From UBA4742 sp037138595 (GTDB lineage Bacteria > Actinomycetota > Acidimicrobiia > Acidimicrobiales > Acidimicrobilacustridaceae), in assembly GCA_037138595.1 (NCBI GenBank), contig JBAXIB010000023.1, positions 1 through 51,697 of the forward strand: a stretch of DNA of 51,697 bases, given 5' to 3'. Position 1 is the first letter of the stretch, and each line of letters starts with the position of its first letter. The notes under the pieces are model-generated. The model was not told the DNA's origin. It saw only the letters and a program-made list of their open reading frames with translations, and searched no databases. The translations under genes and the position numbers were made by a program. Below, piece after piece: positions 16,916 to 24,029 of the stretch.

Positions 16916-19213
16916 GTGGAAGCACACGTTGAGAGCACGTCAGGTATCTCTACTGGTGGCGTAACGACTCTTTTACGATGGTATCGGCCGTACCTAAAGG
17001 GCTACGGATGGCTATTTTCTTGGGCCGTCGTCGCCCTGCTGATCGTATTGGCAACACAGGCTTTGATTCCGCTCACTATTGAGAAGGTGTTGCACGTTGG
17101 CAACGGCGAGTGGAGCACCAGCCTCATTTCCGCTTTAGGGCTGCTGGTGCTGCTGCAATTAGGTATGGGCTATGCCGCCCGACTCGCAGCACTGGAACTT
17201 TCAACCGGCTCAGCCCAATCCTTAAGGCTGGAAATATTCGACAAGATGCTCCATACGGATCTCCTGCACCAGCGCGGTTTGCGTCGTCCATCCATCGTGT
17301 CAAGGCACTCATCTGATGTGGACAAGGTTTCCGATGCCTGCAAAAACACGGTGATTGACGGTGTTCCAGCGGTTGCAAGAGTGTTGTTGAGTCTCACCTT
17401 GCTGACATTGATCGAATGGCGTGCTGGGTTGGCGATGGCAATTGTTTCGATCATTTTCGTCCTATTCCGCACCTATATCGGACGGAATTTACTCGCTGAT
17501 GACCACGAGAGGCTTATGGCGAACGGCGATATGGATTCGGCTATTGACGAGACTCTCGGCTCATCTCAGATCGTTGTCGGTCTTCACCTCGAAGAATGGA
17601 TGCGACGGCGATTCTTCCGTCATTCCGCCGTCGTTGAAGAAACCTCCAAAAATCAAGAGCGGACTGTGGCGCGTTTAGTCCTTGGTGCTGAAACGACGGC
17701 CCTCATGGGCCTCTACTTCGTGGTTGTCGTCGCGGTCGCAGCCGGAGGCCGGAGTCTGGCCAGCGTGGCTGCGGCGATTCTTTACGTTGAGGGTGTTGTC
17801 GCCGGCCTCAAGGTGCTGCCAGCTTGGATGCGATCAGTACAGTTGGGCGTAGCAGGCGCAATGCGCATCGACGATATTTTGCTCCAGGAAAATCGGATTA
17901 CCCCACCGGTTGCGTCAGCCACCATTGCCGATGAGAGCGGCCTTGTGCTTGATCACCTGACTACACATTTCAAATCAGGCACCGATGTCGACGATGTGTC
18001 AATGGTGTTGCCGTTGGGTCGGATGATCGGAGTTGTCACGCCAGTCGGCGCAGTACCCGATCAGTTCCTGTCGCTATTGGCCGGCGACGAGAATCCTTAT
18101 TCAGGCCATGTGCGATTTAGAGGCGTAGATGTTCGAGTCCAGGGCACTGCTCAAACGGTCTCGTATGTACCGGCAGTTGCAGTTGGTTTCGAAGACTCAC
18201 CCTTGGCACAGTTGCAGGCGGTTGACCCGACGATTGGTCCAGACGAAGCGCGTTTGATTTTCGGGAGGGTGGGGTTAGCTCATCTCGGTGCCACACAGGA
18301 GGACCTTGATCGGAATCTTTGGCACAGCGCAGATCGCTTGACAATCAATGATCGGCAACGGTTGGCTCTCGCTCTTGCGCTCGCTTCTAAGCCCGACGTC
18401 CTCATGGTCGGACCAATCCTTGCGCTGAGTGAAGTTGAGACTGCGGTACCACTCATAACCATGCTCCGGGCTGCGCCACTTGAATCGGTAGTGATTGCTG
18501 TTGCCAGCGCCGAGGTCGCCGAATCGGTCGACGACATACTTTTTCTCGCTGATGGAAAAGTTCACCTCAGTTCGCATAACCAAATGCTCGATGAGTTACC
18601 GACCTATGCCCATTTGTGGGCGCAACGCCTTGCATTCGGTGAAGTTGACCTTTCAGTCCTTGGGATCGACGATGATCTCCAAGATACGTTGTCGGCGAAA
18701 CTCGTTACCGAGCGGTTTAGCCAAGGTGAAGTGATCTACCGCCAGGGCGATGACGCCGATCGCATTGTTTTTGTGATCTCAGGCCGGATCGAGATTTCAC
18801 TAACCGACGAACATGATCAAACCAGGCGAGTCGCGGTGCTCGGTCCCGGCAACCATTGTGGAGACCTTCGGCTCACCGCCTCCGAGCGGCGAGTAGAGAA
18901 CGCTTCAGCGATCGAGGACAGCGTGTTACGAACTTTGAGTCGCGACGTCATCTCGGCCGGCGTTCTCGGCATGTTGGACCGCTCAATCGATGAGCGACGT
19001 GTCATGACGGTCATGTTGCGTGATGGCGTGCAGACACATGAGGAGTTAGCAGCGAAAATGACAGGTGTTGATCCCGAAGCAATCGCAACTGCGCTTTCGC
19101 TGCTGTTGCGAGATGGCGCATTGAACAACGAAAACGGCGCCTACTCAATTGTTCGTCAACGATCGTCTAACCGCGGCGCGGGCACAATCCTTGATCGCCT
19201 AGCCGACCTCTGA
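16916..19213 (+). CDS. ABC exporter-like protein with dead ATPase domain fused to a cNMP-binding domain
   Basis: A protein of 765-766 residues (numbering from the GTG at 16913). Residues about 30-310 form an ABC type-1 transmembrane domain with six helices. Residues about 340-575 align along the full length of an ABC nucleotide-binding domain, but every catalytic motif is gone. The Walker A region (373-390, GVVTPVGAVPDQF) has no GK(S/T). The Q-loop Gln is Ala421. The signature reads LTINDRQR (476-483) instead of LSGGQRQR. Walker B reads VLMVGP (496-501) with no Asp or Glu. The H-loop His is Ser532. Residues about 597-690 resemble a cyclic-nucleotide-binding domain, with an atypical phosphate cassette (CGDLRLTASERRVENASA). 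Residues about 700-750 look like a winged helix. The unbroken frame argues against a pseudogene; it may regulate or partner another transporter. Confidence 0.8.
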   Translation: MEAHVESTSGISTGGVTTLLRWYRPYLKGYGWLFSWAVVALLIVLATQALIPLTIEKVLHVGNGEWSTSLISALGLLVLLQLGMGYAARLAALELSTGSAQSLRLEIFDKMLHTDLLHQRGLRRPSIVSRHSSDVDKVSDACKNTVIDGVPAVARVLLSLTLLTLIEWRAGLAMAIVSIIFVLFRTYIGRNLLADDHERLMANGDMDSAIDETLGSSQIVVGLHLEEWMRRRFFRHSAVVEETSKNQERTVARLVLGAETTALMGLYFVVVVAVAAGGRSLASVAAAILYVEGVVAGLKVLPAWMRSVQLGVAGAMRIDDILLQENRITPPVASATIADESGLVLDHLTTHFKSGTDVDDVSMVLPLGRMIGVVTPVGAVPDQFLSLLAGDENPYSGHVRFRGVDVRVQGTAQTVSYVPAVAVGFEDSPLAQLQAVDPTIGPDEARLIFGRVGLAHLGATQEDLDRNLWHSADRLTINDRQRLALALALASKPDVLMVGPILALSEVETAVPLITMLRAAPLESVVIAVASAEVAESVDDILFLADGKVHLSSHNQMLDELPTYAHLWAQRLAFGEVDLSVLGIDDDLQDTLSAKLVTERFSQGEVIYRQGDDADRIVFVISGRIEISLTDEHDQTRRVAVLGPGNHCGDLRLTASERRVENASAIEDSVLRTLSRDVISAGVLGMLDRSIDERRVMTVMLRDGVQTHEELAAKMTGVDPEAIATALSLLLRDGALNNENGAYSIVRQRSSNRGAGTILDRLADL

Positions 19214-19267
19214 CGCCAGCTATCGTCCGGACCTTCTCGCTTCGCCGACGGAAGAAGTAATCAGCAG

Positions 19268-19273
19268 TACCGT
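19268..19273 (+). promoter_or_regulatory. Candidate -10 box for pentapeptide lipoprotein copy 2
   Basis: TACCGT lies seven bases before the ATG at 19281 and overlaps the alternative GTG start at 19272. Confidence 0.35.
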
Positions 19274-19280
19274 GTCAGCC

Positions 19281-19844
19281 ATGCGTGGATTCATGGCCAT
19301 GACAATCAGTATGGGAATCGGACTCGTCGCTATCGTGAGCGGTTGTGGCACGGCCAACACCGCCTCGACTGTCGTGACTGCTCCAGGTACGGAAACAGTG
19401 GACTGCACTATACGAGGTGAGAATGTCGACGTTCACAATTGCGATTTTTCGGGCGCCGATTTGTCGTTCTTCAGTTTTGCTTTCGCCAACCTTGCCGGTG
19501 CAAATCTGAGTGGTGCCAACCTGACCGAAACCAATTTGACCGCGGCGAATCTGACCGGAGCAACGTTGACTGGTGCGAACATGTCAACGATTAACCTTGA
19601 TCGCGCCAATCTCACGGCAGCCACCGTGGCTCGCGCCAACCTCGATCATGCCAACTTGTTCAGCGCCAACCTGACTCACGCAGATTTGGAGGGTGCAAAC
19701 CTCAGTGGAGCCAATCTCAAAAGTGCGAATTTGACCGAGGCCAACCTCATGAACGCAGTCCTGACTGAAGCGAACTCGCCTAACACCGTCTGGTCAAACA
19801 CCAATTGTCCTAACGGAGTCAAACAATCAACTCCCTGCGTCTGA
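19281..19844 (+). CDS. Pentapeptide-repeat lipoprotein (copy 2)
   Basis: A predicted lipoprotein of about 187 residues with lipobox VSGC (Cys22 from the ATG at 19281), a short tether, then DCTIRGENVDVHNCDF. Residues about 55-165 are an unusually regular run of pentapeptide repeats (ANLSG, ANLTE, ANLTA, ANLTG, ANLDH). The tail VWSNTNCPNG ends in TPCV. It is a paralogue of the gene at 13925, with the same order of lipobox, paired Cys, repeats and W-x2-T-x-CP tail. Repeat sequences are more uniform here, which may mean more recent repeat expansion. GTG at 19272 is an alternative start, but the TACCGT box favours 19281. No function can be assigned beyond a likely surface beta-helix. Confidence 0.82.
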   Translation: MRGFMAMTISMGIGLVAIVSGCGTANTASTVVTAPGTETVDCTIRGENVDVHNCDFSGADLSFFSFAFANLAGANLSGANLTETNLTAANLTGATLTGANMSTINLDRANLTAATVARANLDHANLFSANLTHADLEGANLSGANLKSANLTEANLMNAVLTEANSPNTVWSNTNCPNGVKQSTPCV

Positions 19845-19857
19845 AACCGAAGGCGCC

Positions 19858-20031
19858 TCAGCTATCTATTGGTGCCACACCATCGTTGTGACTGGTGTCA
19901 GTTTTGCCATCCGGGTATTCGGTAACGGTGAAGCCATCGGGGAAAGTAAACAGTTTACGACCATCAGGCAAAATCGTGATTGTGGTGCCGTCAGTCGCCG
20001 CCCAAACCTCACGGCTGTGTTCGTCAACCAC
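19858..20031 (-). CDS. Candidate small protein with PDG repeats
   Basis: A 57-codon frame, GTG at 20031 to TGA at 19858. The core has three PDG triplets exactly nine residues apart (22-24, 31-33, 40-42) in alternating strand-like context (TILPDGRK, FTFPDGFT, TEYPDGKT). This resembles the beta-solenoid repeat of the TCP10 C-terminal (G-box) family. The regular repeat and clean amino-acid pattern favour real coding. An upstream in-frame stop (TGA just before AGG-CAG) means it is short or the tail of a decayed longer gene. AGG lies near the GTG as a weak ribosome site. It is convergent with pentapeptide copy 2, 13 bases away. Function is unknown. Confidence 0.5.
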   Translation of the reverse strand: MVDEHSREVWAATDGTTITILPDGRKLFTFPDGFTVTEYPDGKTDTSHNDGVAPIDS

Positions 20032-20205
20032 GATGACCTGCCTTCATTCGCGTACTAGCAACAGCGGTTTTCGAACGCAGACCAAATCTCATGCTGAGTA
20101 CCGTAGTCACTCGGCAAAGGTTGGGCGACCGTTAGCAACCCTGAAACTCCAGGAAGACTCCGAAGCTCAGACCTTCAACACAAAAAACGCTCGGGATCAA
20201 GTCGC

Positions 20206-20871
20206 TTAAAGCCAGTCGTAGCCAAACGTCTCGAACTCGCGAGCGCAGACCCGTTCGATCACTGCGCGTTCTTCAGCCCCAAGGACTTCCTGGTAGGGGC
20301 GGCGATCTGCACGGAAATTGCCCTTCGCCCGCGTCTGTGGAAGAGCAATATCGAGAGCAAGTCGATCCGACAGTTCGGCTAGGTCTTTTTCCAGAGATTC
20401 ATAGCGGAGTACCAAATCGACCCCAACTTGATCGTCGATCGCATACTTTGGCCAGTTCGACAGATAACGACCGGCAGCGAGGAACTCAAGGAGACTTGGG
20501 CGTGGATCATCATTTCGCGTGGCCCACCAGTATTTGCTAATCGCTCGGTCGTAGGGATTCCGTTCAACAGTGAAAGTGAGGTACTGATCCCAGACCTGCT
20601 GGCCCAAGGCCGAACGGACATAGGTCGCCGGCATGTGGTTCCAATACTGTCCGGCAAGCCTCTGTCGCACCGATCCGACATCACGCAAGCGACTGCGGAG
20701 AGGGATGCGGGTGTTTTGGGGACCCACCTCTCGCAGCACTTCGTCCTTATGGAATATTGGCGTAACGATGTCATTCGGCCCACAGTGATCTGATAACGCA
20801 ATCTCAATGCTTGTGCCCGCCGTCTTTGCCGTCTTGACGAACACGAATTGGTGTTGATGGCTGACAATCAT
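20206..20871 (-). CDS. Sulfotransferase family protein
   Basis: A 221-residue cytoplasmic protein of the sulfotransferase (Sulfotransfer_2-like) fold. The 5-prime phosphosulfate loop is at 13-21 (KTAKTAGTS), and the 3-prime phosphate motif is at about 101-114 (TVERNPYDRAISKY), both for binding PAPS. The family moves sulfate onto glycans, lipids or other acceptors; the acceptor is not evident. The MIVSHQHQFVFVKTAKTAGTS start is typical. TAGTGT lies seven bases upstream of the ATG at 20871, suggesting a leaderless single-gene transcript. It sits at the end of the accessory region next to the tRNA-Pro gene, and could modify surface glycans. Confidence 0.82.
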   Translation of the reverse strand: MIVSHQHQFVFVKTAKTAGTSIEIALSDHCGPNDIVTPIFHKDEVLREVGPQNTRIPLRSRLRDVGSVRQRLAGQYWNHMPATYVRSALGQQVWDQYLTFTVERNPYDRAISKYWWATRNDDPRPSLLEFLAAGRYLSNWPKYAIDDQVGVDLVLRYESLEKDLAELSDRLALDIALPQTRAKGNFRADRRPYQEVLGAEERAVIERVCAREFETFGYDWL

Positions 20872-20878
20872 CCCAAAG

Positions 20879-20884
20879 ACACTA
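20879..20884 (-). promoter_or_regulatory. Candidate -10 box for the sulfotransferase gene
   Basis: TAGTGT lies seven bases before the ATG at 20871; no Shine-Dalgarno sequence is present. Confidence 0.4.
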
Positions 20885-20990
20885 CAACAAGCCTGTTCCC
20901 AAAGCTGACACCATCATCACCGGTGCAACTCAGACGAGGAACCGAAGACCTTCTATTGAAACACCGCACCTCGCCCGACATGGATCAATC

Positions 20991-21025
20991 TCGAGTCCGG
21001 GCGCCCCAGTGGCACCCTGACTCGA
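20991..21025. repeat. Near-perfect inverted repeat downstream of tRNA-Pro
   Basis: TCGAGTC and GACTCGA form the outer seven pairs, and GGGCGCC with GGCACCC adds seven more with one G-T, around a small loop. It lies 8 bases past the encoded CCA of tRNA-Pro. No T-run follows, so it may be a tRNA terminator or processing stem, or a mobile-type palindrome. Confidence 0.5.
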
Positions 21026-21033
21026 ACCTCTAG

Positions 21034-21111
21034 TGGTCGGGCTGGCGGGATTCGAACCCACGACCTTCGGTCCCCCAGACCGACGCGCTAACCAAGCTGC
21101 GCCACAGCCCG
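21034..21111 (-). tRNA. tRNA-Pro (GGG anticodon)
   Basis: Cloverleaf on the minus strand. The acceptor stem CGGGCTG pairs with CAGCCCG, and CCA is encoded. The D-arm contains GCGCAGCTTGGTTAGCGC. The anticodon stem is TCGGT/ACCGA with loop CTGGGGG, giving anticodon GGG (21074-21076). The T-arm is GTGGG-TTCGAAT-CCCGC. It is 78 bases long including CCA and reads proline CCC codons. It is a single gene with its own promoter. Confidence 0.97.
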
Positions 21112-21121
21112 TGACGGTAAG

Positions 21122-21149
21122 ATTGTAGTCGGTTCCAGATCACGAAAAA
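21122..21149 (-). promoter_or_regulatory. Promoter of tRNA-Pro
   Basis: TACAAT at 21122-21127 is a good -10 element. TTTTTC at 21144-21149 is a weak -35 with a 16-base spacer. The predicted start is about four bases before the mature tRNA 5-prime end. Confidence 0.5.
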
Positions 21150-21353
21150 TCAACCCCCGAGCAGCCAACTCAGCCCTTGGATCAAACGCCACCCCAGATA
21201 CATCCCAGCCGCCGCAATGAGTACCCAAAAGTGCCAGGGAACACGTTGAATCGGAGGTGTCTCAGCTATGAAGGCGCCACATGTTGGACATGTTCCATCC
21301 GGGGGCAAAGTATTTGGATTCCAAAACTTGGCGCAGTCATCGCAATAAGGCAA
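21150..21353 (-). CDS. Small zinc-ribbon membrane protein
   Basis: A 67-residue protein with an N-terminal zinc ribbon (Cys4, Cys7, and a CPTC pair near 22-25) and one membrane helix (WHFWVLIAAAGMYLGWRLI, about 40-58). The start is TTG at 21353, 15 bases after the acyl-CoA carboxylase stop, with AGGA about ten bases upstream. It is probably co-transcribed with that gene. The function is unknown; similar ribbon-plus-helix proteins are common in actinobacteria. Confidence 0.7.
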   Translation of the reverse strand: MPYCDDCAKFWNPNTLPPDGTCPTCGAFIAETPPIQRVPWHFWVLIAAAGMYLGWRLIQGLSWLLGG

Positions 21354-21368
21354 GAGAGATGATCCTGG

Positions 21369-22907
21369 TCAGACTGGCGAAATGCCGTGATGACGTTCGG
21401 TAAATTGACGCCGACTGCCGGCGGCATAAGACAGCCGCATAGAGATTTCATTCCGTAAATCGCCGAACTCGACTATGGCATCAACAACCAACTCCGAAGC
21501 AAGACGCATGAGATCAACGTCTTGCTCATACAGCGAGCGTTGTTCAGCGATGAATGCATCACGTTCAGTTTCATCATCGAATGCGGCGATCTTGTTGGCG
21601 AACACAGCATTGACTGCTGCTTCCGGGCCCATCACCGCAATCTTGGCCGTAGGAAGGGCCAGCGTGGCCTCAGGATCGAATGCCGGTCCGGCCATTGCGT
21701 ACAATCCGGCCCCATAAGCTTTGCGCACAATGACCGAAACCTTCGGAACGGTCGCTTCGGAAACTGCCGTGATCATCTTGGCCCCGTGACGAATTATTCC
21801 CTGCCGCTCAACCTCTGTGCCGACCATGAATCCAGGAACATCAGCGAGGAACACCAGCGGAATATTGAACGCATCGCAACATGAAATAAAGCGTGTCGCC
21901 TTGTCAGCAGAATCAACAAACAAGACGCCCCCTTTTTGGTTTGGATTGTTCGCGACAATGCCTATTGGACGACCAGTTAGTCGAGCCATACCGACAATTA
22001 GTTCCGGCGCAAAAAGCGGTTTCACCTCGAAAAAACTGTCTTGATCAATGATTCCGTCGATCACTGCATGCATGTCATAACCCTGAGCCTCTTCATCTGG
22101 CACCACGTCAGCGCGTAAGGCCCGGATTGGCTCAACTGCTTGATAGATCGGGGGTTGGTCCCGCCATCGATCTGGAAGGTACGAAAACCAGGCTTTCGCT
22201 TGTTCGATAGCATCGGCGTCGTCGATAGCGAGATTGTCTCCACATCCCGAGACGGTCGCGTGCATCCGAGCGCCACCCATCTCTTCAAGAGTTGCGATTT
22301 CGCCGATGACCATCTCGGCCATGCGGGGCGAACCGAGGTACATCGAGGCGTTTCCTTCAACCATGACCACCAGGTCGCAAAATGCCGGGATGTATGCGCC
22401 GCCTGCCGCTGAAGGCCCAAATAGACAACATATTTGTGGCACTCGACCCGACAAGCGAACCTGATTGTAGAAGATCCGACCAGCACCCCGACGACCGGGG
22501 AAGAGCTCCACTTGGTCCGTAATCCGAGCGCCGGCTGAGTCAATGAGCCAAAAGATCGGTAGTTCGTCGCGCAATGCACGTTCGGTCATCCGCACAATCT
22601 TTTCAACCGTTCGCGCGCCCCAAGAACCGGCCTTGACAGTTGCATCATTGGCAACGACGCAAACTGGCCGCCCTTCAACTGTCCCGAGTCCGGTTACGAC
22701 TCCATCAGCGGGAAGGTCATCGGCCAACGAGTTGGCGAGCAATCCATCTTCGATAAATGAGCCATCGTCGAGCAATAACTCGAGACGATCTCGCACGAAA
22801 AGTTTATGTTGCTCGGTTAGCTTCGCCGCTCCGCGTTCGTAGTTACCCATTCGGGCCCGATCGGCCCGCTCAGACGGAGAGAGTTGAGGTACGTCAGATT
22901 CAGTCAT
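21369..22907 (-). CDS. Acyl-CoA carboxylase, carboxyltransferase (beta) subunit
   Basis: A 512-residue carboxyltransferase of the biotin-dependent acyl-CoA carboxylases (propionyl-, acetyl- or methylcrotonyl-CoA type). The N-terminal crotonase-like half has DGVVTGLGTVEGRPVCVVAND and FGPSAAGGAYIPAFCD. The C-terminal half has NNPNQKGGVLFVDSADKATRFI and VPGFMVGTEVERQGIIRHGAK, which form the CoA and biotin sites. It works with a biotinylated alpha subunit not present here. The open frame extends upstream to 23282, but that part overlaps the PP2C gene and is not conserved. ATG at 22907 starts 17 bases after the PP2C stop. The substrate cannot be told from the sequence alone. Confidence 0.92.
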   Translation of the reverse strand: MTESDVPQLSPSERADRARMGNYERGAAKLTEQHKLFVRDRLELLLDDGSFIEDGLLANSLADDLPADGVVTGLGTVEGRPVCVVANDATVKAGSWGARTVEKIVRMTERALRDELPIFWLIDSAGARITDQVELFPGRRGAGRIFYNQVRLSGRVPQICCLFGPSAAGGAYIPAFCDLVVMVEGNASMYLGSPRMAEMVIGEIATLEEMGGARMHATVSGCGDNLAIDDADAIEQAKAWFSYLPDRWRDQPPIYQAVEPIRALRADVVPDEEAQGYDMHAVIDGIIDQDSFFEVKPLFAPELIVGMARLTGRPIGIVANNPNQKGGVLFVDSADKATRFISCCDAFNIPLVFLADVPGFMVGTEVERQGIIRHGAKMITAVSEATVPKVSVIVRKAYGAGLYAMAGPAFDPEATLALPTAKIAVMGPEAAVNAVFANKIAAFDDETERDAFIAEQRSLYEQDVDLMRLASELVVDAIVEFGDLRNEISMRLSYAAGSRRQFTERHHGISPV

Positions 22908-22923
22908 AGGCAGCGGTACACCA

Positions 22924-24000
22924 TCAAGTTCGGCGGATAGCGAGAATGGCGACGTCATCACGCATCGGGCCGCTCGAGAAATCCTTAGCTGACTCAAGCA
23001 GTGTCTTGCACAATACGTCAGGACTAACTCCCGGGTCTCGTCGCAATAATGCGGCGATGCGATCCTCACCGAATAAGTTTTCACCGCTGCGTGCCTCGGC
23101 GAGTCCATCGGTGTACAACAAACACAGGTCATTGCTGTCGAGGCGCACTTCACGGCTCGTATAAACAGCCTCACGATCGAGCATGAGTAACGGTCCCGTC
23201 GCGCGCAATGGACTGACTTCGTGATCATGCCAAATCCACATTGGCGGGTGACCAGCCGATGCATAGCGGAGAGTCGCCGCATCGAGGTCGAAAATCACCA
23301 CACACAGCGAGATAAATTCTTCGCTTAGCCCCAACTCAGACATTTGTGCATTGAGTTGCTCGAGTGCCTGCGCGGGATCGCGATACTGACGCAGGAACAA
23401 CCGCAACAGGTACTTCGCCTGAAAGGCAGTAATGGCAGGGTCGATTCCATGTCCCGAAACATCGCCAATGACCGCGGCAACCCGCCCGCCACCTACCGAT
23501 GCCACGTCAAAGAAGTCACCAGCCATCAGTCCTGAGCCAGCTTCATAGATGCGGCCAAAATCGAGTCCCGCGATATCGGGAAGCGATTCGGGAGCGAGCC
23601 GCTCAGCCCAACGCCTCGGCGCGAGATGATCTTGTGCGAGCACCTCCTGCGCTCGACGTTCAAGCTCGCTTCGTCCGTGCTCGAGCCTCGCTTCATTCAC
23701 AAAATTTCGACCGAGCACCAGCGAGCAAACAGCGGGAATACCGATGAGCACCAGCGCGCCAGAACTCGTCGTCAATGGAGTCGTTGCCGCTACCGCACAC
23801 GCGCATGCGACTTCGAAATAGACCAACGCAGCCAAACAATCCTTTCGGAAATCCGATTTCGCTATCGATCGCAGGTCGCCATCGGATGATTCGACCTCAA
23901 TCCGTCGAAGGACCTTTAGTCGATAGCGGGCCGACCGCACCCACATCGCACACGCGCCAAGACAGAGAAAAGCAACAAGTGCAACCAACGGGCTCTCCAT
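22924..24000 (-). CDS. PP2C-family (SpoIIE/RsbU-type) serine phosphatase with membrane anchor
   Basis: A 358-residue protein with hydrophobic helices at about 3-21 and 56-97, a short coiled region (about 103-130) and a PPM/SpoIIE phosphatase domain (about 145-358). Metal-binding motifs are present: AGDFFD (160-165), GDVSGHG (179-185), the YASAGHPP loop, YTDGLAEAR and the final MRDDVAIL. Such phosphatases act on anti-sigma-factor antagonists or other phosphoserine proteins. No sensor domain beyond the membrane part is seen, and no partner kinase or antagonist is nearby. TAACGT lies nine bases before the ATG. The gene follows der by 29 bases and may belong to its transcript. Confidence 0.88.
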   Translation of the reverse strand: MESPLVALVAFLCLGACAMWVRSARYRLKVLRRIEVESSDGDLRSIAKSDFRKDCLAALVYFEVACACAVAATTPLTTSSGALVLIGIPAVCSLVLGRNFVNEARLEHGRSELERRAQEVLAQDHLAPRRWAERLAPESLPDIAGLDFGRIYEAGSGLMAGDFFDVASVGGGRVAAVIGDVSGHGIDPAITAFQAKYLLRLFLRQYRDPAQALEQLNAQMSELGLSEEFISLCVVIFDLDAATLRYASAGHPPMWIWHDHEVSPLRATGPLLMLDREAVYTSREVRLDSNDLCLLYTDGLAEARSGENLFGEDRIAALLRRDPGVSPDVLCKTLLESAKDFSSGPMRDDVAILAIRRT

Positions 24001-24029
24001 CGTGGGTAAACGTTAGTTGAACAGGTCCG

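Noticed and set aside
20991..21025. Possible second tRNA
   Set aside because: Only T-arm-like fragments are present; no anticodon arm or acceptor pairing was found.
22908..23282. Upstream extension of the acyl-CoA carboxylase gene
   Set aside because: It lies inside the PP2C gene and has no similarity to the family.
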